IMG/VR virus record: IMGVR_UViG_3300048597_000042 | Location: 1-61,902 of that record | Strand: one strand, 5' to 3' | Length of the DNA stretch: 61,902 nt | From: a virus | In this document: positions 34,848-42,170 of the stretch, piece after piece | Layout: the number at the start of each line of letters is the position of its first letter | Position numbering within the stretch: the stretch's first letter is position 1 | The notes under the pieces: generated by a model | Database searches by the model: none | What the model was told of the DNA's origin: nothing | Seen by the model: only the letters and a program-made list of their open reading frames with translations | Translations under genes and position numbers: made by a program

Positions 34848-36332
34848 TCACGCCCAAGCGTAGCCCTGTGCAACCCGTTTTTCCCCGCCTCGCTGGTTAG
34901 GTACTCCCGCAAACCCGAACCTAATATACAAGCACAGGTACTGCAAGGCGTCAGCGATGTGCGAGTAGGGATTGAGTTTGTCTGGTTTTTCACGGTGCTG
35001 CGCAGAGTTCGATAGCTTGGCGTAACAATACCCCCCAGCAAGAGCCTCTCTAAGCATACGTAGTCTAGGATCGAGTATAACACCGCTAGTCCTATTGAGG
35101 AAATAGTCTACTGCTTCTTTGCGCGTCTGAAAAGCGTTATTGCCTATCGGACGTACCATGATTCCTCTAGAGCGCACCACGTCTAGCGGCGTTCGTTTGT
35201 CAAGACCTGAGCGCCCTCGTCCTGCCGGATCACCAACAGCCTCTATCTTAAACCCATTGTACTTATTACGTAACAGCGGCACTACGTAGTCGTCCATGAA
35301 CGACTCTAAGTCTTCGTTTTCAGGGCTAAACTCATCTAGTATGTGCAGTCTGCCCATTGGACTCAGTTGAGCCGCGACCATTGCTGGGTTTAGCCCCCAG
35401 TCAAACCCTAAAATCAGCGGTATTCCTCGGTTTGGTATCAGTGGTTCTTTAGCTACATGAAGCGATTCTTGATATTGCGGGAACACTGGCAAGCCATGCC
35501 GCACCATGCCGTACTCGTTGCCAAGAAAAACTCGGATTTCATCTTCAGACAGGCGTTTTAGCTGTTCGGTGTAGTAGTCATCCGGTAAATGGCCGAGGTT
35601 TTCTGCTTCAATGTTAGGAGTCCACGTTTTTGTCTCGTAGTCGTAGTACACCGCAGGCGGGTACTTGAACAGTTTGGAGACCTTCGGATTTGGTTTTTTG
35701 TTTTCAAACTCATCGTACAGCCAGTGGCTAGTTCTTGGCGGGTTTGTGTCAGCAATTACGCCTTTCCAAGTCGGTCCATAGAGCCGTTTTCCGTTCGCGT
35801 CTTTAACTGTTTGTGGAAAACGCAGGCGAGTAAATATTCTTTCAAAGATTGCTCGGTTAATTTCAGAGGCTTCGTTCAGCCATGCCCCTGTATATTCAGA
35901 CGAAAGCAGTTTGTTAGCGTCTTCTGGCCTATCAAGCGCCATGAATATAAAACGAGCGTCTATTTTCGTACCGTCTCCGGACGGATGAGGGCAGTTTATT
36001 CGCCCTTCAATGGGGTAGTCATACGTTATTTTACATATCGAAGGCGGTACCCACTTAACAAAGGTCTCAACTGTCGTCGATTCCAGCATTGGATACGTAT
36101 TTCGGACGATTAACCACTTGCTTTCGCGCACGTCGTTGGCGTTTGGCTCTTGCGCTAGTGCACGAAACAACAGTTCCATAACGCAAGCTACGGATTTACC
36201 GCATCCCACAGGGCCAAACAGGCACCGAAAGCCGGCATCAGAGTCGTGGAACTCTGATCCTGTGGGGGTTGCCGAGTAGTTTATGGAGTTTTCGACAGGC
36301 TTTTGCGCTACTGCGTGCTTAGGCTTCGCCAT
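34848..36332 (-). CDS. Terminase large subunit
   Basis: The 494-residue packaging motor has a Walker A motif GPVGCGKS at residues 40-47, a later acidic walker B-like region in FIFMALDRPED/EYTGAWLNEASEI (about residues 130-156), and a nuclease-domain aspartate in GFDWGLNPAMVA near residue 310 plus VGDPAGRGRSGLD near 365. It cuts concatemers and drives ATP-powered DNA translocation into the procapsid. The start overlaps the terS end by 14 bases. Confidence 0.92.
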   Translation of the reverse strand: MAKPKHAVAQKPVENSINYSATPTGSEFHDSDAGFRCLFGPVGCGKSVACVMELLFRALAQEPNANDVRESKWLIVRNTYPMLESTTVETFVKWVPPSICKITYDYPIEGRINCPHPSGDGTKIDARFIFMALDRPEDANKLLSSEYTGAWLNEASEINRAIFERIFTRLRFPQTVKDANGKRLYGPTWKGVIADTNPPRTSHWLYDEFENKKPNPKVSKLFKYPPAVYYDYETKTWTPNIEAENLGHLPDDYYTEQLKRLSEDEIRVFLGNEYGMVRHGLPVFPQYQESLHVAKEPLIPNRGIPLILGFDWGLNPAMVAAQLSPMGRLHILDEFSPENEDLESFMDDYVVPLLRNKYNGFKIEAVGDPAGRGRSGLDKRTPLDVVRSRGIMVRPIGNNAFQTRKEAVDYFLNRTSGVILDPRLRMLREALAGGYCYAKLSNSAQHREKPDKLNPYSHIADALQYLCLYIRFGFAGVPNQRGGEKRVAQGYAWA

Positions 36333-36855
36333 ATGCGTCCGCTTCTAAGTCTATCACGTTTTTCTCTTTGCGGTTAAACGAAACATTAAGCACAAAAGGT
36401 GCTGTAGTGGTGCCTTTTATTTCTCGGCGCTCGCTAAACAAGTCTTTGTTGTACGACTTGGCCATGAATCGCATATGCTCGGCCATTGCCGACGCGCGTG
36501 CAACGTCGGCTTTTGAGTGTATGTCGGCGTTTTCAAGGTCGTCAATAGCCTTAAATGCAAACTCTTCACCTGCTACTTCAAGCGCTAGGTTGTACGCTTC
36601 AAGTTTTTCAGGATCAGATTTTATCCACCTCTTCAGCGTTATAGGGCTGAGTTGTAGATAGTTTGACACGTCGCGGGTACTAACGCCATAAGCGAGCATT
36701 TCTGCTATACGGCCCATGGTGACTTCTTCTAAATACTGCTCTGGTATTAAGTGTCTAGCAGGGAAGTTATACAATCCTTCGGGCGCAAAGCCGCTTAACG
36801 TCACGTAGCTTGTGAGCGTTTTACTTGATCTGAGAGGGGCGAGTTGCTTAGCCAT
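36319..36855 (-). CDS. Terminase small subunit
   Basis: The 178-residue protein contains a helix-turn-helix (MLAYGVSTRDVSNYLQLSPITLKRWIKSDPEK, about residues 53-84) for recognising the packaging site, a helical oligomerisation region, and a strand-rich tail that would contact TerL. It starts the late operon and directly precedes terL. The composition-skewed DNA immediately upstream is a possible pac region. Confidence 0.82.
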   Translation of the reverse strand: MAKQLAPLRSSKTLTSYVTLSGFAPEGLYNFPARHLIPEQYLEEVTMGRIAEMLAYGVSTRDVSNYLQLSPITLKRWIKSDPEKLEAYNLALEVAGEEFAFKAIDDLENADIHSKADVARASAMAEHMRFMAKSYNKDLFSERREIKGTTTAPFVLNVSFNRKEKNVIDLEADAYGEA

Positions 36856-37205
36856 GGCGTTATATTACGCGGGCTGCTACAAAAAATCAATAGGGTAGGG
36901 TCGCGGTCCTTGTGGGGGGTAGGTTTAGTTGGTTGATGTTTACGGTGCCGTTTTCCGGGATGTCGGAGTTATAGGGGTGTGGGTGTTGGACGCCGGCGCG
37001 CCGGGGGTGCTTGGTCCGCATAGGGGTACCAGCCGCCACCCTACAAACCGCACCACAAACGACACAACAAACGACACAACAAAACCAGCAACCAGAACAT
37101 AAATTCAATAAAGTAAAATTCTGGAAACGTCATGGCACAATCCAATGCGATCCGGTTGCCAAATGCATAGCAATTCACGTAACAGAATTCAGGTATTCAG
37201 GCAAT
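36856..37205. other. Composition-skewed intergenic DNA beside terS (possible pac or late promoter region)
   Basis: No convincing gene lies here. From about 36895 to 37000 the plus strand is strongly G/T-rich (runs such as TGTGGGGGGTAGG), then from about 37030 to 37085 it is C/A-rich, with two tandem copies of ACAACAAACGAC. Between them is a 12-bp palindrome CCGGCGCGCCGG (36993-37004). The region must hold the leftward late promoter; a role in packaging initiation is suggested only by position next to terS. Confidence 0.5.
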
Positions 37206-37208
37206 AAA

Positions 37209-37241
37209 AAACCCGCGCCGAATTCGGCGCGGGTTTGGTTG
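37209..37241 (-). terminator. Intrinsic terminator of the lone minus-strand gene
   Basis: A 28-bp perfect inverted repeat (AAACCCGCGCCG and its complement around AATT, 37209-37236) is followed on the minus strand by a U run (plus-strand A run at 37205-37210). It lies 17 bases after the stop of the 143-residue gene. Confidence 0.9.
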
Positions 37242-37253
37242 AACTACTTGCCG

Positions 37254-37685
37254 TTAAATGCGAACGCCGAGGGACTTCTCGCCGGGAGCCGCTGCGATAA
37301 CGGCAGGCGGTTTGCCTTCAAGCAATGCTTGCTTGAAACGTCGTGCCAGAGCCAGAACAACGCGCTGCCGGTCCGGATCGATCATCGCGCGCCCCTTGAC
37401 GTAGATTTCGGGCTGATTGTCGGACGTGAGTGCATCGGCCAACATCAGCACGAAGCTACGCGGAGCGAGCATTGCGCCGGTCGGCGAACGCGGAAGCTTG
37501 TCATCAGCAGCATAAACCGACGGAAGCCACGCAGAACCGGCCAGGAAGCAGGCTTTGAAACCAGTGTTGCGCGATTCGCCGAGATTGACAGTCTTAGCAT
37601 CGATCAACTTTTGGAGATTGACAGCAAGGTCGATTGGCGGTTCGCCGTCTTTGGTAACGCGGGTGAGAGTAGCGCGAGCGTTCAT
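37254..37685 (-). CDS. Hypothetical 143-aa protein in its own transcription unit
   Basis: The product is a well-formed soluble protein (VNLQKLIDAKTVNLGESRNTGF, PRSFVLMLADALTSDN, RQRVVLALARRFKQALLEGK) of no recognised family. The start is supported by GAGGAT before the ATG. It is monocistronic, read away from the control region, with a strong terminator. Its GC content and codon use (GCG, CGC, CTG) are higher than the small plus-strand genes. That profile suits an abundant or separately regulated protein, possibly a regulator or a late-acquired cargo gene. Confidence 0.75.
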   Translation of the reverse strand: MNARATLTRVTKDGEPPIDLAVNLQKLIDAKTVNLGESRNTGFKACFLAGSAWLPSVYAADDKLPRSPTGAMLAPRSFVLMLADALTSDNQPEIYVKGRAMIDPDRQRVVLALARRFKQALLEGKPPAVIAAAPGEKSLGVRI

Positions 37686-37782
37686 GTTGACATCCTCAAC
37701 AGCGTGGCGGGATTGCCACGGAACAGACTTTACCAGAACGCGCTAGCGATGCAACAGGGAAGCAGAATCCGTTAAGCGTCTG

Positions 37783-37798
37783 TTCAGGAAGCTGAACC
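37783..37798. repeat. GTTCAG inverted repeat
   Basis: GTTCAGGAAGCTGAAC is a perfect 6-bp inverted repeat with a 4-base spacer, lying about 100 bp upstream of the orphan minus-strand gene. The same GTTCAG word is used as a tandem pair upstream of both early operons. Confidence 0.5.
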
Positions 37799-37950
37799 GC
37801 CATGGTTGGCGCAGTGCGCGACTTGTAGCCGCCTATAACGTATTACACAATGCACGCATACATATTACGCGTTATCGAAACTATACGGCAAAATTACAGC
37901 GTCATACCAGAAGTGCAGTTCGTCATTCACACACTGTTGCCGAGTCTTCA

Positions 37951-37968
37951 CATTACTTTAATGTAATG
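37951..37968. promoter_or_regulatory. Operator-like palindrome CATTAC-N6-GTAATG
   Basis: CATTACTTTAATGTAATG is a perfect inverted repeat with 6-base spacer built from the iterated TGTAAT unit. A dimeric DNA-binding protein is the natural reader. Confidence 0.55.
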
Positions 37969-37999
37969 CCTAACCGTAGCTGAACGGCGCAAGAGGCTG

Positions 38000-38030
38000 T
38001 GTAATGCCTATTGTAACTGTAATTGTAATA
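38000..38030. repeat. Tandem TGTAAY hexamers
   Basis: TGTAATG is followed by three directly abutting hexamers, TGTAAC, TGTAAT and TGTAAT, starting at 38012, 38018 and 38024. They are direct rather than inverted, unlike the two palindromes in the same region, as in iteron-type sites. Confidence 0.6.
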
Positions 38031-38371
38031 TTTATGCGTCTCTTTTAAACAACAGAAGTGCAGTACAGGCCCGCAACTTGTTGAATTTGTTCAGGAAAAA
38101 ATACATGAACTCAATTTCCCTACACGTTTCCAAGATAAACATTACATTCAGGTTCAAAATAGGCTTAAGGATCAAGTGGTTGGAAAAGTGTAATGCTTAA
38201 AAGTTGGAACACCCCCCTACATGAGCATGAAGTATTTTTCATATGATTTTTTCTTTGTCTTACTTACTATTCTATCTATAAAATTACAATAGACATTACT
38301 GGCCTCTCGGCCTCCAGCCCGCACCACTGCGCACTCGAAAATGAACAAATCCCCCACACTACGCTCATCAC

Positions 38372-38387
38372 TGTAATACCTATTACA
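38372..38387. promoter_or_regulatory. Operator-like palindrome TGTAATA-CC-TATTACA
   Basis: TGTAATACCTATTACA has two perfect 7-bp arms around two bases, the most symmetric copy of the iterated element. A related, degenerate copy, TGTAATGCCTATTGTAAC, lies at 38000. Confidence 0.6.
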
Positions 38388-38862
38388 CTCAACTCTCATC
38401 ACTCCCTTTGCGGCCCAAACTCACCCCGCTCCATCCTGTTGATTTCATTAGCATTCCATCTTCCGCGCCATCCAAGCACCGAACTCCACTTCCTACATCG
38501 TTTTCTGACGCACTCCACTTCCCATTTCCACGCGCTTTTCACACCACCTGCACATCTTCTTCACGCCCGCCGCATCTAACTCATTGATTCTATTGGCTCA
38601 CCCTTCCTCACAACTCTGGACACCTGTCTAATTCCCAATGGAGACCGAACTCGATTGCATCTGTTTGCCTAAGTCGTTGATTTCGTTGAAGTTATAGCAT
38701 TACAGTTCCAACTGGGAAATGGGACCGGAAATAGACTTCACATGAACCATGGACAACCTGATCCCGGCCTAACCCATTGATCTTGAACGCTTTCACATAT
38801 TTTTAACGCATTCTTAACGGAATACACGAACCAAACTTCGTGTTACAAAGCGCAACACCTCG

Positions 38863-38908
38863 CGCGCAGCGCGCGCTCGCGGGGCTGGCGTTCAGCCGCC
38901 GTTCAGCC
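38863..38908 (+). promoter_or_regulatory. GC palindrome and twin GTTCAGCC repeats before early operon 1
   Basis: A CGCGCG-CAG-CGCGCG inverted repeat is followed by GTTCAGCC at 38890-38897 and again at 38901-38908, an 11-bp period (one helical turn). The first early gene begins 73 bases later. The same arrangement occurs at 45580-45639. Confidence 0.55.
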
Positions 38909-38981
38909 AAGGTCTGGCAGGATTGCGGAGCCAGCCAATCCCTGTATAGGAAACTGTAATACAACCCACAAAGGAGCAGTC

Positions 38982-39236
38982 ATGCGTTTTTGCAATGAAC
39001 GCGTAGTCAAACACGCCACGATTAGCCCAGCTTATGGTAATGACTACTATAGTGAGCAGGACGCAATCAAGGCGTTTATGGACGGGTCTGGTTTTGTGGC
39101 ACACGATATTGACGGTACAGCGTGGATGGGTGCTTACGTCTGCGTAGCGGACTGCGATCTGGACGCGGTTATCGAGCTGCGCTACAATAAAATGAAATCG
39201 GTGACTGTGCTCTCACCCAAAGGAGTAACCAAATGA
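38982..39236 (+). CDS. First early-operon protein, 84 aa
   Basis: A clear ribosome site (AAAGGAGC) precedes the ATG. The protein is mixed strand and helix (YYSEQDAIKAFMDGSGFVAHDIDGTAWM, LDAVIELRYNK) and is better formed than the following small proteins. It overlaps the repeat protein by 4 bases (ATGA). Being promoter-proximal, it should be the most strongly expressed early product. Function unknown. Confidence 0.75.
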   Translation: MRFCNERVVKHATISPAYGNDYYSEQDAIKAFMDGSGFVAHDIDGTAWMGAYVCVADCDLDAVIELRYNKMKSVTVLSPKGVTK

Positions 39237-39580
39237 ACTCGCCGACACCTGAAGAGGTCGAACGTGGCTTAACGGACGAACATTTTTATGTTCGTTGCGC
39301 TTGGGTTCGCAAAACAGATTTCACTCCTACACTTGAACAAGTCGAACGCGGCTTAACTGACGAGCATCTTGGCGTTCGTCAGGCTTGGAGTTATAGAACA
39401 GATTTCACCCCAACACCCGAACAAGTCGAACGCGGCTTGACTGACGAACATTGGTTTGTTCGTTACGCTTGGGCTCTTAGGAAAGATTTCACTCCTACAC
39501 TTGAACAAGTCGAGCGTGGGTTGGCCGACAAAGACTGGCCGGTGCATCGAGCATGGCTTCGTAGAGCTGAGAACACATGA
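39233..39580 (+). CDS. Protein made of four 28-residue HEAT/LRV-like repeats, 115 aa
   Basis: The whole protein is four copies of a 28-residue unit: TPTPEQVERGLTDEHW, then a VR-AW segment and RKDF. The pattern EQVERGLTD-x3-VRxAW is that of helical variant leucine-rich or HEAT-like solenoids, which bind proteins. The DNA repeats are close enough (84-bp period) to change copy number by recombination. Overlaps both neighbours by 4 bases. Role unknown; perhaps a host-protein binding scaffold. Confidence 0.8.
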   Translation: MNSPTPEEVERGLTDEHFYVRCAWVRKTDFTPTLEQVERGLTDEHLGVRQAWSYRTDFTPTPEQVERGLTDEHWFVRYAWALRKDFTPTLEQVERGLADKDWPVHRAWLRRAENT

Positions 39581-39837
39581 CTAACAGGTTTGTATATCTG
39601 AACGATGCCGGCTGCGTAAGCAAAATATCTTGCCCAACAGACGATTGGGCAGCACTACGCGCATACAGTGCGCTTAAAGATTGTAGGAGACATGTGCGCG
39701 TAGTCGGCGTTATTACGTATCAGATAGGTTCAAATTTCCTGACTAATAGCTCAGACATAAGATCCCGCCATAATTCGAGCTTTATCCGCGCTCACTGGGC
39801 ATCCATAGCTTTCTATCGCACGGAGGTTATCTTCTAG
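39577..39837 (+). CDS. Small early protein, 86 aa (array member 1)
   Basis: It overlaps its neighbours by ATGA and TAGTG. It has an acidic N-terminal half (VYLNDAGCVSKISCPTDDWAALRAYSALKDC) and a Ser/Arg/Asn-rich second half, and lacks the clear RSW block of later members. It marks the left edge of the array. Function unknown. Confidence 0.6.
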   Translation: MTNRFVYLNDAGCVSKISCPTDDWAALRAYSALKDCRRHVRVVGVITYQIGSNFLTNSSDIRSRHNSSFIRAHWASIAFYRTEVIF

Positions 39838-40058
39838 TGAAGCATTCTGTGCGGTACGTGATATCTAGCTCTCCAATATCTACGGTTGATGCTTGGGCGT
39901 GGTGCAGTGTGCAATGGGAGGTAGGAGGCTCGTGCAGCGGCTGGGTCAAGTTCCACTGCTGTAGTGTAATAGAGATTAGGAAGCAAACACGCACAAACGC
40001 TGGTATTGAAGTAGGAGGTTTTTCTGTGTATGACTCGTCCCGTATGCCCCCGTACTAA
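39837..40058 (+). CDS. Small early protein, 73 aa (array member 2)
   Basis: A GTG start shares a base with the upstream TAG (TAGTG), and its TAA shares a base with the next ATG. Sequence is Ser/Cys/Trp-rich with short strands (VRYVISSSPISTVDAWAWCSVQWEV). Too diverged to align beyond the family's general composition. Confidence 0.55.
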   Translation: MKHSVRYVISSSPISTVDAWAWCSVQWEVGGSCSGWVKFHCCSVIEIRKQTRTNAGIEVGGFSVYDSSRMPPY

Positions 40059-40312
40059 TGAAAATACAAACGAAACCAGAGACAGAGACTAGGATAGTCA
40101 AGCAAGCGCGCGGTACAATTTCGGCTAGTTATCACTTAAATACCACATCTTGCATACTTCGCAACCAGAACCCGTACGCAACAAGGTCTTCAATAAGACA
40201 CGGGCGAACCACTTTCTTTACTTCATGCAGCAAACTTAAGTCAAGCATGGATACTTTGTATGGTTTCTCTTTTGGGTTCGATTTTTTCAATAAGACAAGG
40301 GTGAAGCCGTGA
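40058..40312 (+). CDS. Small early protein, 84 aa (array member 3)
   Basis: Basic, Ser/Thr/Asn/Arg-rich product (TISASYHLNTTSCILRNQNPYATRSSIRHG). Junctions TAATG upstream and GTGA downstream imply coupled translation. The opposite strand here also has a long open frame, but coupling and context favour this one. Confidence 0.5.
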   Translation: MKIQTKPETETRIVKQARGTISASYHLNTTSCILRNQNPYATRSSIRHGRTTFFTSCSKLKSSMDTLYGFSFGFDFFNKTRVKP

Positions 40313-40533
40313 AGTTCGCAGAGCCGATGGCTTATCAAGGCAGATTTTGCTTCGGAGTATCCAAGATAGGCAATAACCAACGATCCAGCGTCCTCGGCGT
40401 ACCGGCTGCTCACATGTCAAAAACAGGCTTTATATCATCGTGCGGGCCCGATATTACGTCTAAGTATGTGGAGCCAGTAGGCCACTACTATGGATATAGA
40501 TGGTTTAGGCAAGCGTGGATACTCTGTCGATGA
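40309..40533 (+). CDS. Small early protein, 74 aa (array member 4)
   Basis: A GTG start overlaps the preceding stop (GTGA). Gly- and aromatic-rich (YQGRFCFGVSKIGNNQRSSV... VGHYYGYRWFRQAW). The RWFRQAW end may be a degenerate version of the RSW block. Function unknown. Confidence 0.55.
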   Translation: MKFAEPMAYQGRFCFGVSKIGNNQRSSVLGVPAAHMSKTGFISSCGPDITSKYVEPVGHYYGYRWFRQAWILCR

Positions 40534-40766
40534 AGACACTCCATACTACATCGCTCAAGACAGGTTCGCACTCATCTGTTTGTGTAAGAAGTAGAATACG
40601 CTGTGACATAGATGGTAAACCTTTTGCTACTATAAGTAGCCAAGGCAGCGTAGGTCTGATCGCTGTAAAAAATCGATATCATATCTGCGGCCACATTAGT
40701 CTCGGTCGAAACTCCTTCAATCCCGCCCCCGTCTATGGCTATAGAAGGTCTTTGCAGAACGTATGA
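40530..40766 (+). CDS. Small early protein, 78 aa (array member 5)
   Basis: The ATG at 40530 overlaps the preceding TGA (ATGA), which is preferred to an earlier in-frame ATG at 40515. Ser/Arg/Val-rich strands (HSSVCVRSRIRCDIDGKPFATISSQGS) and a conserved-looking ICGHISLG stretch. Function unknown. Confidence 0.55.
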   Translation: MKTLHTTSLKTGSHSSVCVRSRIRCDIDGKPFATISSQGSVGLIAVKNRYHICGHISLGRNSFNPAPVYGYRRSLQNV

Positions 40767-41035
40767 AAGCTCCGCTTAAAATAGCCCACTATTTAACTTC
40801 AGAGAGTATTTCGTATGTAGGCTTTCACATACACGCCGGCATATATACGAAATGCGCTGCGCATGCTACAGAATCGGCAATATACACCCGCGTCAACCCG
40901 AATACAGAGTCGCGGGTTTTACAAGAAGACATAGGGTCTATTTGTTTAGGCGACGTAGGGCCGTATACACAGGGCCGTAGATTTGACGTAAGCGAGTTTG
41001 ATATCGGCGACAAGGGTGATCGCTATGCCGCATAA
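40763..41035 (+). CDS. Small early protein, 90 aa (array member 6)
   Basis: It starts at an ATGA junction and is acidic toward the end (FDVSEFDIGDKGD), with an N-terminal half of short strands (SYVGFHIHAGIYTKCAAHATESAIYTRV). This member reads like a complete domain and lacks the RSW block. Function unknown. Confidence 0.6.
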   Translation: MKAPLKIAHYLTSESISYVGFHIHAGIYTKCAAHATESAIYTRVNPNTESRVLQEDIGSICLGDVGPYTQGRRFDVSEFDIGDKGDRYAA

Positions 41036-41240
41036 GGGCTCTTCGTTTTCTACGAATATGGACGCCTCAAAAGGGTCTTATTCTTCAATAAAGGGGCATA
41101 GGCAGTCTCGCATTCATCATGTAAGTAGTGATGGAATGCATTTTCGTCGCAGCATCGTGCATGACAATTACCGTAGTTGGATAGACAATGAAGTCGTGGC
41201 AAGAATACGCCTAAAGTACAGGTCTACGATAAACCAGTGA
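41025..41240 (+). CDS. Small early protein, 71 aa (array member 7)
   Basis: The chosen ATG lies 11 bases inside the preceding gene. It is Ser/His/Arg-rich with YRSWIDNEVVARIRL near the C-terminus, the first clear instance of the family's RSW-I/V block. Function unknown. Confidence 0.55.
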   Translation: MPHKGSSFSTNMDASKGSYSSIKGHRQSRIHHVSSDGMHFRRSIVHDNYRSWIDNEVVARIRLKYRSTINQ

Positions 41241-41248
41241 GTAAGTAA

Positions 41249-41473
41249 ATGCGGAAACTTGAAGACTACCGCTCAGGAAGATTTACAGTACTTTTTCTAC
41301 ATAAAATTATGTGGGAGTACGAGACTTCTATATACTGCGGCGTGCATCAAGGGCACTACAATGAGTCTTGGATATCGGGAAACAGAAAAACGTGGTTAAT
41401 TTGCGACGGATTTACTGTTTTTGCCTCTGATTTACAAGGCGACCGCTCACATAGTTGCAGTAGGGTAGTATAA
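41249..41473 (+). CDS. Small early protein, 74 aa (array member 8)
   Basis: Starts 8 bases after the preceding stop. It has YNESWISGNRKTWLICDGFTVFASDL, resembling the family core in strand pattern but with a different sequence at the RSW position. Function unknown. Confidence 0.55.
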   Translation: MRKLEDYRSGRFTVLFLHKIMWEYETSIYCGVHQGHYNESWISGNRKTWLICDGFTVFASDLQGDRSHSCSRVV

Positions 41474-41474
41474 C

Positions 41475-41711
41475 ATGAAACTCGTTCTCTCAGAAGCGAA
41501 TTGCGGGGCGCTGCATGTGGTCTCGGGCATCACTTACGGGGACGGCACTATCAAGTTCCACAGACATGAGTCCCAAATACAAATAGGCCCAATAACGTCG
41601 TTAGTTTGCGCTAACATAAAAAGTAGTAGGTCAGGCAGCCGTTCATGGATACGATACCGCGATGTCACGCTAGTGCATCTGTGGGAGACTTCGGGTCTGA
41701 TGCATACGTAA
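41475..41711 (+). CDS. Small RSW-family protein, 78 aa (array member 9)
   Basis: Begins MKLVLSEANC, the N-terminal strand shared by most members, and contains SGSRSWIRYRDVTLVHLWETSG near the end, the family's C-terminal block. Ser/Arg-rich middle. Separated from the previous gene by one base. Confidence 0.65.
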   Translation: MKLVLSEANCGALHVVSGITYGDGTIKFHRHESQIQIGPITSLVCANIKSSRSGSRSWIRYRDVTLVHLWETSGLMHT

Positions 41712-41730
41712 GATTTCAGAGGTAAGTTGA

Positions 41731-41952
41731 GTGAAAATAGTACTGAGTACAGCTCGCCCGTTTAGCGTAAATAAATTTAGTACTGCTTCCGCCATCAAAA
41801 TAAGTAGAAGTATTATACTTTGCTATTCGTATAGGTCAGCACAAAAATCGCACTGCGGAAGCCATAGCAGATCGTGGGTATCAGATAGGGACCTGTGTCA
41901 GGTTGTCTCCAGTAATGGGCTTTGGGAGTCTTCGGGGATTGGCTACGTATGA
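41731..41952 (+). CDS. Small RSW-family protein, 73 aa (array member 10)
   Basis: A GTG start after AGGTAAG; begins MKIVLSTA and ends with HSRSWVSDRDLCQVVSSNGLWESSG, the family block. The stop overlaps the next ATG (ATGA). Ser, Lys and Tyr-rich middle strands. Confidence 0.65.
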   Translation: MKIVLSTARPFSVNKFSTASAIKISRSIILCYSYRSAQKSHCGSHSRSWVSDRDLCQVVSSNGLWESSGIGYV

Positions 41953-42170
41953 AACTGATCCTTAGAACGGCCGCAGGTGAGCCGCTGCCGCTGCGCGTGC
42001 GCGGTAGATCGTCCGTGCTCTATTACTCAGATTCTTGGGTGTTTGATGAGAACGGACTTGGATATATGGAAAAGTACTCTACCGCAGATTCCTATTCTAG
42101 AAGCCATATTAACGGTGCAGGTATAGTCAGTTTTAAGCTGATGGAAATATCAGAGGTAGATTGCGAATGA
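41949..42170 (+). CDS. Small RSW-family protein, 73 aa (array member 11)
   Basis: The ATG at 41949 overlaps the upstream TGA and gives MKLILRTA, whereas a longer reading from 41922 would break this pattern. The middle and end (SRSHINGAGIVSFKLMEISEVD) match the family, with SRS-H in place of RSW and the EISEV ending. Confidence 0.65.
   Translation: MKLILRTAAGEPLPLRVRGRSSVLYYSDSWVFDENGLGYMEKYSTADSYSRSHINGAGIVSFKLMEISEVDCE

Larger units (their letters stand above)
37686..38981. promoter_or_regulatory. 1.3-kb non-coding control region with iterated TGTAAT elements
   Basis: I find no credible gene here. The unit TGTAAT or its complement ATTACA occurs at least a dozen times between 37841 and 38961 (for example 37841-37847, 37893-37898, 38140-38146, 38189-38195, 38283-38288, 38698-38704, 38955-38961), about twenty times the chance expectation for a hexamer on both strands. 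The region separates the leftward late/orphan genes from the rightward early operon. An origin of replication and regulator binding sites are both possible. Pyrimidine-rich DNA fills 38400-38640. Confidence 0.6.

Noticed and set aside
36887-37108. 73-codon minus-strand frame upstream of terS
   Set aside because: The translation is Cys/Val repeats created by the C/A-rich tandem DNA; no ribosome site and no normal protein texture.
37011-37775. 254-codon plus-strand open frame antisense to the orphan gene
   Set aside because: It crosses the terminator hairpin and the skewed intergenic DNA, and has low-complexity Thr/Gln runs from the C/A-rich repeats. The minus-strand gene with its own terminator explains the region better.
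38217-38402. 61-codon minus-strand frame in the control region
   Set aside because: It runs over the TGTAATA-CC-TATTACA palindrome and AT-rich DNA. AGGGAG lies too close to its start, and no partner gene is near. Kept as very doubtful.
40132-40413. 93-codon minus-strand frame opposite array members 3 and 4
   Set aside because: Its composition looks protein-like, but it opposes a continuous run of coupled plus-strand genes and has no neighbours on its strand.
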